DNA from: an uncultured Planctomycetota bacterium
Lineage (GTDB): Bacteria; Planctomycetota; Phycisphaerae; SM23-33
NCBI GenBank assembly: GCA_903892515.1
Contig: CAITIS010000098.1
Location: 1-64,000 of the forward strand
Length of the DNA: 64,000 bases
Direction: 5' to 3'
Below the pieces are notes generated by a model. That model saw only the letters and a list, made by a program, of their open reading frames with translations, searched no databases and had not been told where the DNA came from. This document shows, one piece after another, positions 44,430 to 52,550 of the stretch (positions within the stretch are counted from its first letter, which is position 1; the number at the start of each line of letters is the position of its first letter). Position numbers and translations under genes: made by a program.

Positions 44430-45356
44430 CTAAGCCGCGAACTTTTTGATGATGGTCTCGATATTCGACTTGATGGTGATGTTGGCTCCGCCGTCCCACC
44501 GAGATGATCCCAGCACGTCGTGGCAGAGCTGCACGAAGTTGTCGTCCTTCATCTCCGGCTTGGCGCCGTAGGCCTTCAAGACCGTGGCGATCATGATGGA
44601 GGCGCGAATGGTGGGGCAGATGCCGTAGTTGTCCTTGTTGGTTTCGCGGACTTCGCGGTAGCTACGGACAATGTCCACGATTCGAGCGGCCGCCTTCTTA
44701 TCGATGCCGCTCTTGGAGGCGGTGATGGCGATCTCGGTCTCGCGGTCATGATGCCCCAGGTGAATCGTGATCATGCGGTCCTGGAGGGCGTCGGCGGCCC
44801 GATGCACGCCGGCATACTCTGAAGGGTTGCTGGTGAAGATGGCCCGAAAGTTCGGATGCACGCGCAGGAACGATTCGTCGCCGCGTCCAGCCGGCATGTC
44901 CAGCACACCCTCTTCCAGCACCGACAGCAGGGCGTTGTTCGCGTCGGCCCGGCTGCGCGTGAACTCATCGTACAGCAGCGTAAAGCCGTACTTGCACGCC
45001 ACCGTCAGGCGGTTATCCACCCAGGTGGATTCCACGGTGTGATCCAGCTTCTTAACGGAGTGGACGAAGTTGTCTATGACCTTCTTGTGCCGTACGCCGT
45101 AATTGCCGCCGATCATGTCGGAGGTGCCCAGTTCCTCGTCGCCGTGAACGATGACGACCGGCCGGCCCATCTGGGCGGCCACGTACAGCGCCAGGCAGGT
45201 CTTGCCCGTGCCGGCAGGGCCCGTCAGGTGCACCGGGTAGCCCGCGCCCAAATACACCAGGGTGCGATTGATGATGCTGTCCACCAGCGGCGTCTTGACG
45301 AAGCAGGGCTGGTCCTTGGCGATCTCGATTGGGGTGATGCTGTCGTTGGTACTCAC
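44430..45356 (-). CDS. gvpN: Gas vesicle AAA+ ATPase GvpN
   Basis: The 308-residue MoxR-type AAA+ protein has Walker A in VHLTGPAGTGKTCLALYVA, the GvpN/NorQ word VIVHGDEELGTSDMIGG, a Walker B region FTLLYDEFTRSRADANNALL and the sensor RAIFTSNPSEYAGVH. GvpN drives vesicle growth. The GTG start at 45356 is chosen because AAGGA lies eight bases upstream and the protein N-terminus then matches the family length. A small hairpin (GGCGCTC / GAGCGCC) lies in the 104-base gap before it. Confidence 0.95.
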   Translation of the reverse strand: MSTNDSITPIEIAKDQPCFVKTPLVDSIINRTLVYLGAGYPVHLTGPAGTGKTCLALYVAAQMGRPVVIVHGDEELGTSDMIGGNYGVRHKKVIDNFVHSVKKLDHTVESTWVDNRLTVACKYGFTLLYDEFTRSRADANNALLSVLEEGVLDMPAGRGDESFLRVHPNFRAIFTSNPSEYAGVHRAADALQDRMITIHLGHHDRETEIAITASKSGIDKKAAARIVDIVRSYREVRETNKDNYGICPTIRASIMIATVLKAYGAKPEMKDDNFVQLCHDVLGSSRWDGGANITIKSNIETIIKKFAA

Positions 45357-45460
45357 GTTCTTATCCTTTTCTTGGCGCTCTTGAGCGCCGCTGGCTCCGG
45401 CCGGCACACAGTTGGGTTGTCGCCAACGCTGCCGGCGGAGGAAGTCTCGAAACGTTTCTG

Positions 45461-45982
45461 CTAAAGCCCAGCCGCCCAGGGGACCACGCCTACTCCCTTG
45501 CACCGGCGGCAGTACAGGCTCTGGCCCTGCTTTCGGCCTCGGCCCTGACAATCCGGGCAGGCCTGGACAGGCGGCGTGACCGCGATTCGTCCCTTGCCGT
45601 TGCACACCCAGCAGGTCATGTTGCTGCGCGGAGGCATTTGCCCCTGGCCGCCACAGAAGGCGCACCGTACGGACGGCGCCTCCACATGCACTGTCTTTCG
45701 GCCATTGCAGACGGGACAGATGCTTCCGCTGGGCGACTGGCCACGACCTCGACAAAACGGACAGGCATGCTCGCACTCGTCCGCCAGTTCGACGCTGCTG
45801 CCGGGCAGGCCGTAGCCCGCTCCGCCGGTGCGCCATGCGATGCTGGGTAGGCGTGCCGAGCCCGGTGAAGAGGCTGGCTCTTTTCCTTTCGCGGGCGAAC
45901 GCTTGGGCCCCGGGCTGCCGGACAGGATCGTCCCGGCCGCGAGGTCCGCCACGCCAATGGCCTTCTTCCAGTCCCAGCTCAT
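45461..45982 (-). CDS. DnaJ-type zinc-finger protein with six CxxC motifs
   Basis: The 173-residue protein has a polar N-terminal part (1-70) and a Cys-rich part with six CxxC knuckles at 74, 89, 107, 124, 142 and 158, most followed by G-x-G (CPFCRGRG, CAFCGGQG, CWVCNGKG, CPDCQGRG, CRRCKGVG). DnaJ proteins have four such CxxCxGxG motifs in their zinc domain; here that domain stands alone and is extended to six. Together with the J-domain fused to GvpF and with DnaK, it looks like a DnaJ split over two proteins. Its ATG overlaps the stop of the preceding gene by four bases and gvpN follows. Confidence 0.85.
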   Translation of the reverse strand: MSWDWKKAIGVADLAAGTILSGSPGPKRSPAKGKEPASSPGSARLPSIAWRTGGAGYGLPGSSVELADECEHACPFCRGRGQSPSGSICPVCNGRKTVHVEAPSVRCAFCGGQGQMPPRSNMTCWVCNGKGRIAVTPPVQACPDCQGRGRKQGQSLYCRRCKGVGVVPWAAGL

Positions 45983-46317
45983 GTGATGGCTCCGTAAGCT
46001 ACTTGGTTTCGCTTTGTCGGGGCCTTCTGGCCTCGCGCCACCGCGGTGCGGGCGGCTTGGGCCGGCGCGTTCGCTGTTGGCTGCACCTCGCCGAAGCCCG
46101 CGGTGAAGCCCATCTTCTCCAGGGCCATGTCAATGCTCTTGATTGACCGCTCGGCCTGCTGGATCAGCCGCAGCCAGCGGAAGCGATCGCGCTGCAGCAC
46201 GTACAGGTCGAGAAACCGCTGCCCCTCGATGGTGGGCTTGGACCGAATGCGGGCCGTGACGGCGGTCTTCAAGTCCCGCAATGTGCCGCGTCGCCGTGTC
46301 GTGTCAGAATTCGTCAT
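45979..46317 (-). CDS. Unknown helical protein of the gas vesicle operon
   Basis: The 112-residue product has a basic, mostly helical N-terminal two thirds (LRDLKTAVTARIRSKPTIEG, FLDLYVLQRDRFRWLRLIQQ, SIKSIDMALEKMGF) and a flexible Ala/Gln/Arg tail. No family is recognised. A good ribosome site (AAGGAG) precedes the ATG and the gene overlaps the zinc-finger gene (ATGA), so a role in vesicle assembly is likely by context. Confidence 0.7.
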   Translation of the reverse strand: MTNSDTTRRRGTLRDLKTAVTARIRSKPTIEGQRFLDLYVLQRDRFRWLRLIQQAERSIKSIDMALEKMGFTAGFGEVQPTANAPAQAARTAVARGQKAPTKRNQVAYGAIT

Positions 46318-46319
46318 GC

Positions 46320-46520
46320 TTAGTTGGCTCCTTGCGTGTTGTTTGGGTTGACTGCGTCCCGTCGCGCGGGGATTCCGCGGAGATATTCGCCGTGGGGGTC
46401 CTGCCGGCAGGGGTGCTCGCCCTTCTGGCCGCAACGGCCTGGCTGGGCGACGGCGGGCCCGGCAGAAGAGGCCGCGCCGTCAAGGATCGTGGAGTCCATT
46501 GCTATGTTTGTCACTGACAC
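46320..46520 (-). CDS. Small protein of unknown function, gas vesicle operon
   Basis: The 66-residue frame starts at GTG with AAAAGGA seven bases upstream and ends two bases before the ATG of the next gene, where the ribosome site of that gene overlaps it. The sequence (MSVTNIAMDSTILDGAASS, later CGQKGEHPCRQDPHGEYLRG) is polar and low in hydrophobic residues; no family is recognised. The operon-like spacing on the downstream side is the main support. The 140 bases upstream (46521-46660) hold no gene. Confidence 0.45.
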   Translation of the reverse strand: MSVTNIAMDSTILDGAASSAGPAVAQPGRCGQKGEHPCRQDPHGEYLRGIPARRDAVNPNNTQGAN

Positions 46521-46660
46521 GTGCGAGTCCTTTTCATCGCACCCCAGGTGGGGGGCTTAGCACGGGTTCGCGATGGGCCGCCTTCGCGGGCATGGCCTCG
46601 TCGCTTGGCTTGGAATTCTTCACTGCGGCCTTAACGTGGGCCGGGAACGTTGCCGGACCT

Positions 46661-47386
46661 TTAGCCGCCCCGGCGCTTCTTCCCCTTGGACGCCTTGTGC
46701 GTTTGCTTGCTCACGGTCTTGCTGGCTGGCTTGGCCGAGCCGACGGATTGGGTGGCGGCGGCCGCTGGACGGGCTCGTCCATGATCCAGCATGCCCAGCA
46801 GGTTTTGCCAGCCTGCGGCGCGGTGGCTCGAAGCATCGGAAAGTTGTCGCATTACGCCTGCCGCGTCGGCCAATACTCGTCCGGTCTCCAGCTTGAGCCC
46901 AGCCACTGCTTGGCGGGTCTGAACCAGGACTTGGCCAGCCTGGGCCAGGCTGTGGCGCGCCTGCGTCTTTAGGTCCTCGCGGGCGTGCGTCAGCAGCTTG
47001 CGCGTATGGGTCTTGAGCTTGGCGTTGTCCGCGCCGGCCTGGGCCATGAACCCGCGGGCGCGTGCCAGGATCTGCCCGGCATCGGCCTTCAGCGCCGCCA
47101 CGTCCTTGCGGATGCTCTCGGCCAGTGCGCTCGCCTCGGCCATCGTTTGCCGAGTTCGCGCCTTTAAGTCCCGCTGCGACTGGGCCATCATCTGGTGCGT
47201 CTCGCCGGCCAGTTTCTTGTTGGCCTGGCTGGTCTGGGCGACAAACTTGCTTGCTGCCGCCAGCGTTTGGGCGGTGTGAGCGCCAAGACGCTTGTGACCG
47301 TCCTTGAGCCCGGTCATGAGGCGGGCACGCCCGTCCTGCATGGCCTTCATTTCGTGTCCCAGCTTGTCGTATGTGTTGTCAGGCAT
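46661..47386 (-). CDS. Ala/Gln-rich coiled-coil repeat protein, GvpC-like candidate
   Basis: The 241-residue protein is almost all helix, with imperfect repeats of about 36-40 residues from about 35 to 185 (for example SQRDLKARTRQTMAEASALA, then GQILARARGFMAQAGADNAK, then AREDLKTQARHSLAQAGQVL) and a Lys-rich tail (KASKGKKRRGG). No GvpC gene is otherwise present. GvpC of cyanobacteria is made of 33-residue helical repeats that wrap the shell; this gene has the right location, size and character but no clear sequence match. GGAG lies nine bases before the chosen ATG (a second ATG is two codons upstream). Confidence 0.65.
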   Translation of the reverse strand: MPDNTYDKLGHEMKAMQDGRARLMTGLKDGHKRLGAHTAQTLAAASKFVAQTSQANKKLAGETHQMMAQSQRDLKARTRQTMAEASALAESIRKDVAALKADAGQILARARGFMAQAGADNAKLKTHTRKLLTHAREDLKTQARHSLAQAGQVLVQTRQAVAGLKLETGRVLADAAGVMRQLSDASSHRAAGWQNLLGMLDHGRARPAAAATQSVGSAKPASKTVSKQTHKASKGKKRRGG

Positions 47387-47414
47387 GTGCATTTTCTCCG
47401 TTGGTTCTCGCCGA

Positions 47415-48056
47415 TCATCCCACCAGCCGTTGCCACTTCAGTTCTGTGCTGTGGCCGGCCGATTCACAGACTGCCAGCAAGGCCGCCAGCTCCGCGGAGT
47501 CCCGCGAATCCCGACTGGCAAGCCTTTGCGCGACGGTCTTCAAGTCGTCGATCTTGAGTCGTTCCCCCCGCATCAGCAGCCCCGTCAATGCGGTTGAAAA
47601 CTTTTCCTGTTCGATGTGCACCTGGCGCAGGACCGCGATAATCTCGCCCGAGCCGTCGGCCTTCTCGCTGAGCAGCCGCGCTTTAAGCGCGGGCCAGGCC
47701 GCGACCACCAGGGCCATGTCAGCACCGAACATCTCCTGGACGTCGGCGATGACCGTCTCCCGGGCGGCGCGATATCCTCCCACCAGCGTCAGCAGCGACT
47801 GCCTGGTCTGGCCTCGATTCGCCAGAACCGCTCCGAAAATGGCGTCAAAGTCAGCGTGCCGGAGACAATGCGTCTTGGCGCACAGCTTCCTGAGTTGGTC
47901 AATGGCCTGGTCCTGCTCGGCGTACAGGTTCTCCAGCAGGTCGGCCGCTCGCTTCATGTAGCCGGTCAGCGTGTCCACCCAGGTTCGATACGTCTCGATG
48001 ACGGAGTGCACGGCGGGTGCTTCCACAGACAGCGGCCTCTGTATCGTCATGTCCAT
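47415..48056 (-). CDS. Unknown helical protein next to gvpA
   Basis: The 213-residue product is predicted to be entirely helical and soluble: VIETYRTWVDTLTGYMKRAADLL, LYAEQDQAIDQLRKLCAKTHC, FDAIFGAVLANRGQTRQSLL, FGADMALVVAAWPALKARLLS and EEKFSTALTGLLMRG-like segments. No known family is recognised. It follows gvpA by 173 bases and precedes the coiled-coil gene by 28 bases. AGGAG lies nine bases upstream of the ATG. Confidence 0.65.
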   Translation of the reverse strand: MDMTIQRPLSVEAPAVHSVIETYRTWVDTLTGYMKRAADLLENLYAEQDQAIDQLRKLCAKTHCLRHADFDAIFGAVLANRGQTRQSLLTLVGGYRAARETVIADVQEMFGADMALVVAAWPALKARLLSEKADGSGEIIAVLRQVHIEQEKFSTALTGLLMRGERLKIDDLKTVAQRLASRDSRDSAELAALLAVCESAGHSTELKWQRLVG

Positions 48057-48229
48057 CACGCGGTGCTCCTAAGAGTGTGCTCGTTCGTTCGTCCGGGATG
48101 CGGGGCTATGCCCGCGAAACTCCCTCGTCGGGTCGGGTCAGGGTCGCGATGAACCTGGCCCCCGCGGGGATACCTCGCCTTCCCAGCAGGCTCGTCGCCC
48201 AAACTGTGGGCGAGCGGGCCGACCGATCC

Positions 48230-48436
48230 TTACGCAGCGGCCTGAGTCAGACCAACGGCCTCGGCGTACTTCAGGAAGGTCTCGATGCCGGCGGCCACAA
48301 CACGGGCCTCCACTGCCAGCAGCTCGATGCCCACCAGGGAGACGCGAGCCCAAGCATCGATCACGATGCCCTTGTCCAGGATGCGGTCAATGACTTCCAC
48401 CAGACTCGAACTACCAATTGCTTTTTCCATGGCCAT
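48230..48436 (-). CDS. gvpA: Gas vesicle structural protein GvpA
   Basis: The 68-residue protein is canonical Gvp[55 protein letters not shown]. It forms the ribs of the vesicle wall. It is the first gene of the island and has a strong ribosome site (AAGGAG six bases before ATG), as expected for the main shell protein. A hairpin (GCTCGCCC with GGGCGACGAGC, about 48190-48215) lies behind it and could reduce read-through so that GvpA is made in excess; no T-run follows. Confidence 0.97.
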   Translation of the reverse strand: MAMEKAIGSSSLVEVIDRILDKGIVIDAWARVSLVGIELLAVEARVVAAGIETFLKYAEAVGLTQAAA

Positions 48437-48951
48437 GATGTGCTCCTTGTTAAAAGTGGCCTCGAACTCTTTGGGGGGAACCATTCCCCCCGGTGCTACT
48501 CCGTCCCAACACGAGACGAATTCCGGTAAGCACGCCCGGCGAAATGCCAGCGTGCATGTTGGCGTGGATGTGAAACCTGCTGCTGACTGGTGCGCCCGCA
48601 AGATGCAGGGCGGGCGGAAGAATTCTGGCGATCAGCCCTCAAGTTTTTGCGGCGGGCATCGACAATGAACAGTAGAGCAGAAGGATGCCCTGTCTTGAGG
48701 TCGCGGATGGATTGCAGTGGCGCGCAGGGCCGGCGAAGTTCGCTCCGGCAGCACTGCGTGAAGATGTCTGCGTCAAAGCTGTTGTCTTGCACAGGAGGAT
48801 CCTTCGCTGCCCGGCTTGTATCGCCTGGGCGGCTCAATGATCCCCGACCCTGTTACCATAAGTGATCGGACCAGCAGGGGGGGCACTTGAATAAGCGCAC
48901 AGAGTTTTTCGCAAGCGGCAAAGTTTTCTTTCGCGGGCCGCGAAGTCCGGG
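48437..48951 (-). promoter_or_regulatory. Leader/promoter region of the gas vesicle island
   Basis: A 515-base stretch between the terminator of the AAA+ gene and gvpA. It must contain the promoter of the island, but no clear sigma70 or sigma54 signature is visible. A 114-codon frame (48496-48837, minus) has no convincing start or protein character. A run of seven C (minus strand, near 48880) and a GC-rich palindrome just before the gvpA ribosome site (GGGGGGAATGGTTCCCCCC, about 48474-48492) are the only structures seen. Confidence 0.45.
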
Positions 48952-48990
48952 CAAAAAGAAAGCGGCTGGCTGTTCGAAGCAGCCAACCGC
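48952..48990 (-). terminator. Rho-independent terminator of the Cdc48-type gene
   Basis: An 11-bp stem (GCGGTTGGCTG with CAGCCAGCCGC, one wobble, 7-base loop) is followed on the minus strand by TTTCTTTTT. It lies about 140 bases after the AAA+ gene and separates its transcript from gvpA. Confidence 0.88.
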
Positions 48991-49131
48991 GGCAACAGAC
49001 GTTATGTCCCGACAAGGAACATGTAATCTCAAGGATCAGGGTCGGGGTCTTTTCCCTTCGATTCTCTCAACGCCTGCAGTTTCGTTCTTAAGCTGCCGGA
49101 CTGTAAAGCTACGTGAAGTCATTGGGCTCTC

Positions 49132-51300
49132 TCAGGCTCGCTGCTGCTGGATCATGCGGTGAGCCTGTTCCACGTGTTTCTTGCCGATGGTGAAGCCGGC
49201 GTAATCCGTGGGCGTGGCCCTGGGGACTTCCAGGAACTCACGGATCGCCAGCAGCGCTGCCTTGTTGCACAGCCCAGCCAGCTCCGCCCCGGAGCAGCCC
49301 TCCGTGGCGGCGGCCATGGCCTGGAGGCTCAGCCCCTTGACCAGCGGCTTGCCGCGCATGTGTATGTTCAGCACCGCCAGCCTCGCCGCTTCGTCGGGCA
49401 ATGGCAGTTCCAGCAGCAGGTCAAACCGTCCAGGCCGGAGAATGGCCGGATCCACAATGTCCCGGCGATTGGTCGCGCCCAGCACGACCACGCCCTTGAG
49501 TTCCTCGATGCCGTCCATTTCGGTCAAGAACTGGCTGACGACCCGCTGGGTGACGCCGCTGTCGCCCGAGCCGCCCCGGGCCGGCACGAGACTGTCAATC
49601 TCATCGAAGAACAAAATGCAGGGCGAGGCTTGTCTGGCCTTACGGAAGACCTCACGCACGCCTTTCTCCGACGCGCCCACCCACTGGCTCAGCAGTTCGG
49701 GCCCTTTTACGGAGATGAAGTTCACCTTGCTTTCGCACGCCAGGGCCTTGGCCAGCAGCGTCTTGCCCGTGCCGGGAGGCCCGGTCAGCAGGATTCCCTT
49801 GGCCGGGCGGGTGGCGGCGATCTTGAACAACTCCGCGTGTTGCAGCGGCCACTGGACCGTCTCGGTCAGCTCGCGCTTGATCTCGTCCAGGCCGCCCACG
49901 TCCTCCCAGCCGACGTCGGGCACCTCCACGAAGACCTCCCGGATGGCTGAAGGATCGATCTCCTTTAGCGCCTCCAGGAAATGGTCCATGTGGATTTCGA
50001 GATTCAGAATCTGCTCGTATGGAATGTCTTCCATCGCAAAGTCAATGTTGGGAAAGATGATGCGGAGGCACGCCATGGCCGCCTCGCGGCACAGCGCTTC
50101 TAAGTCGGCGCCGACAAAACCGTGCGTGATCTGGGCCAGTCGCTGCAGGTCCACGTCCTTGGCCAGCGGCATGCCCCGGCTGTGAACGTGGATGATTTCC
50201 AGCCGGCTTTTCGCGTCAGGAATGCCGATCTCGATTTCGCGGTCGAACCGGCCAGGCCGGCGCAAGGCCGGGTCCAGCGTGTTGGGGATGTTGGTGGCGC
50301 CGATGACCAGCACCTGCCCACGGTTGTTGAGCCCGTCCATCAGGGCCAGCAGTTGGGCGACGACGCGGCGCTCGACCTGCTTTTCGGCGCCCATCTCCTC
50401 GCGCTTGGGGGCGATGGCGTCCAGTTCATCCAGGAAGATGATGGCCGGGGCATGGGCCGAGGCGTCCTCGAAGATGGCCCGAAGCTTGCCCTCGCTCTCG
50501 CCGTAGAACTTGGCCATGATCTCGGGCCCGCTGATGTTCACGAAGTAGGCGTCGGTTTCGTTGGCGACGGCACGGGCGATCAATGTTTTGCCGGTTCCCG
50601 GAGGCCCGTACAGCAGGACGCCCTTGGGCGCGTCGATGCCGAGGCGCTGGAAGACCTGCGGATATCGCAGCGGCAGTTCCACCATCTCGCGGATGCGGCG
50701 GATCTCCCGCGACAGCCCGCCGATGTCCTCGTAAGCAATCCGCAGCCCCCTGGATTCGCCGGCCTTTTCCTCTTTGACGGTGATGACCGTGGCGGCGTGC
50801 ACCAGAATCGCCCCTGGGGGCGTAGCGTTCAGGACCGTAAAGTCGTGCGAGCGGGCCCCGAACAGCGTCGCCCGGACCGTGTCGCCGGCCATCAGCGGCA
50901 GCCCTTCCAGCAGCCGGCCGAGGTATTTCGTGTCCCCCTTGGCGCTCATGGAGGTCAGTTGTTCACCGGGCGAGAGCACGATGCGTTCCGCCGGCCTGGC
51001 CTCGACGCGCGAGATCGAGACTTTCTCGTCCAGCCCGGCCTGGCAGTTCTTTCGCACCAAGCCATCAATCTGAACGATGCCCTTGCCGCGATCCGGCCCG
51101 AAGGTAGGCATGACCTTGGCCACCGTGGTGCGTTTGCCGCGCACCTCGATGATGTCGCCCACTGCCGCACCGAGCTTGGACATCTCTTGCGGGTCGATGC
51201 GGGCAATGCCGCGGCCCACATCCTTGGGCCCGGCCTCGGCCACCTTGAGGACTACCTCGAACGCCTTTTTCGGTTCGCCGCTCACTTTGACTGCGGGCAT
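49132..51300 (-). CDS. Cdc48/p97 (VAT)-type AAA+ ATPase
   Basis: The 722-residue protein has the full Cdc48 layout: an N-domain of double-psi barrel type (residues about 10-100, GIARIDPQEMSKLGAAVGDI), a second N-subdomain (about 105-185), D1 with Walker A GPPGTGKT at 232-239, Walker B IIFLDELDAI (about 288) and arginine-finger region RRPGRFDREIEIG, and D2 with Walker A at 507-514, LLSQWVGASEKGVREVF and RPGRFDLLLELPLP. It unfolds or remodels protein complexes. The archaeal type is rare but known in bacteria. It lies upstream of gvpA in the same direction, with its own terminator; its start overlaps the preceding gene by 19 bases. Confidence 0.95.
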   Translation of the reverse strand: MPAVKVSGEPKKAFEVVLKVAEAGPKDVGRGIARIDPQEMSKLGAAVGDIIEVRGKRTTVAKVMPTFGPDRGKGIVQIDGLVRKNCQAGLDEKVSISRVEARPAERIVLSPGEQLTSMSAKGDTKYLGRLLEGLPLMAGDTVRATLFGARSHDFTVLNATPPGAILVHAATVITVKEEKAGESRGLRIAYEDIGGLSREIRRIREMVELPLRYPQVFQRLGIDAPKGVLLYGPPGTGKTLIARAVANETDAYFVNISGPEIMAKFYGESEGKLRAIFEDASAHAPAIIFLDELDAIAPKREEMGAEKQVERRVVAQLLALMDGLNNRGQVLVIGATNIPNTLDPALRRPGRFDREIEIGIPDAKSRLEIIHVHSRGMPLAKDVDLQRLAQITHGFVGADLEALCREAAMACLRIIFPNIDFAMEDIPYEQILNLEIHMDHFLEALKEIDPSAIREVFVEVPDVGWEDVGGLDEIKRELTETVQWPLQHAELFKIAATRPAKGILLTGPPGTGKTLLAKALACESKVNFISVKGPELLSQWVGASEKGVREVFRKARQASPCILFFDEIDSLVPARGGSGDSGVTQRVVSQFLTEMDGIEELKGVVVLGATNRRDIVDPAILRPGRFDLLLELPLPDEAARLAVLNIHMRGKPLVKGLSLQAMAAATEGCSGAELAGLCNKAALLAIREFLEVPRATPTDYAGFTIGKKHVEQAHRMIQQQRA

Positions 51301-51968
51301 TGTGTAGCCTTTCCTTTTCGCTCCAAGCCTGGCGGGACAAGCCGTGTCACCACGATGTCCGCGGGCAGGAACGGTTCCACGTTGTGCATCATTCCCAGGA
51401 ACAGAATTCCAGTTCGGCCGGGTCGGAGTGATTGGCCGATTCGCCGGCCGATGTACGCGTCGCGCTGCGACAGCGTCTGTTTGTATTGCGTGGTTTCGCC
51501 GGCGGGCGCAGAACTCTGTGTTGCCCCCGAGGGGCCTCCAAGGGCCGTCTTCATGTGGTGATACTCAGCCAGCAGAAGTTGCGGATCTTCGGTGCCGAAC
51601 AAGTGCGCCCCTTGCGACACCAGGTCCAGGAGCAATTGATAGTTGTCGCTGCCAGCGGCGGCGGCCTTTTGTACGATCTCAAGTTCCCGGCCACACACGG
51701 GCAGGCCGTCCTGGTAGAGGTCGATCTGCTGAGGACTCAGGCTCAGGCGTTCCAACTCCGCCCGCACGGCCGGCCAGAAACCATCGAGCAGGGCGCGGTA
51801 TTCGTCCCAGTGCCGGCGTCCGAAGCGATCAATGATCGCCGAGGCCAGAGCATCGGCCATGGTGCCCATGTCGGCGGGGGAGTGAAGAATGGGAATGTGA
51901 ATAAGGCGGCGGGCGTACTCCGCCAATGGATCGGCTGTCGGCTGTGATAAAGCACGTTTGAGGGTCAT
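51282..51968 (-). CDS. Unknown protein co-transcribed with the Cdc48-type ATPase
   Basis: The 228-residue soluble protein begins MTLKRALSQPTADPLAEYAR and contains HIPILHSPADMGTMADALASAI, WDEYRALLDGFWPAVRAELE, LYQDGLPVCGRELEIVQKAA and the C-terminal ILFLGMMHNVEPFLPADIVVTRLV, which looks like a buried strand followed by a conserved loop. I do not recognise the family. Its 3' end overlaps the start of the Cdc48-type gene by 19 bases, which argues for translational coupling and a shared role, for instance as an adaptor or regulator of the unfoldase. An upstream start (52055) is less likely. Confidence 0.7.
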   Translation of the reverse strand: MTLKRALSQPTADPLAEYARRLIHIPILHSPADMGTMADALASAIIDRFGRRHWDEYRALLDGFWPAVRAELERLSLSPQQIDLYQDGLPVCGRELEIVQKAAAAGSDNYQLLLDLVSQGAHLFGTEDPQLLLAEYHHMKTALGGPSGATQSSAPAGETTQYKQTLSQRDAYIGRRIGQSLRPGRTGILFLGMMHNVEPFLPADIVVTRLVPPGLERKGKATQCPQSK

Positions 51969-52396
51969 GGGCGTTACCGTAAAACAAACCGCAGCAGGTG
52001 CCGGTTCGGTGAGCGCAGACTTGCCAACATGAATATGTAGGTAAGATTTGCACACACGGATAGGGAACTGAGCGCAGCATCAGCTTTCGCAACAGTCCCA
52101 ACGAGAGAAACAAAGGACGTGCCCCGAGCGACCTCGGAGGTAGCACACCCTGACCCTAACCCTAGCTCGTTTATCGACAGGCCATGCTGTGAACTTGAGC
52201 GGGCCAACGAACGCCGGCTGAACCGTCGCGACCGGCCGGCCAGCAGACAATCTGCATCTTTGCCCAGGCAAACGACTTGGCCAGATTTGGTTGCTCCAGA
52301 GAATACTCCGGTTAAGATGCCCCTCAGTCGCGACCCACCTTCATTCAGGCGGCAAGTGTGCAGTCGTCGGGCACATCAGAACTCTGCCAAAGCTTC

Positions 52397-52425
52397 TTGC
52401 CAGATAAGCGATATGGCCTTAGAAT
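52397..52425 (+). promoter_or_regulatory. Sigma70-type promoter of the giant repeat protein gene
   Basis: TTGCCA (52397-52402) and TAGAAT (52420-52425) are 17 bases apart, giving a start near 52432 and a leader of about 120 bases to the ATG at 52551. It lies in the 582-base gene-free stretch 51969-52550 between divergent genes. A short TAGGGTTAGGG-like sequence (minus strand, near 52155) is also there but appears to be chance. Confidence 0.6.
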
Positions 52426-52550
52426 AGCGAACCTTACGGGCATTTTGCGGTCCGGGGAAACGCTGGAAGTTTTGACAGGGCGCAGTCGCGGGATCTGCTG
52501 CGTCAGCCAATTCTGCCGCACCGGAAGCTTTTCTTGCCAAGGGAGAGGCC

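Noticed and set aside
48496-48837. 113-codon frame between the Cdc48 terminator and gvpA
   Set aside because: No good start, rich in Arg/Ser/Pro without recognisable motifs; it probably lies in the promoter region of the island.
52145-52165. Telomere-like TAGGGTTAGGG sequence
   Set aside because: Only about two units are present in an ordinary intergenic region of a bacterial chromosome.
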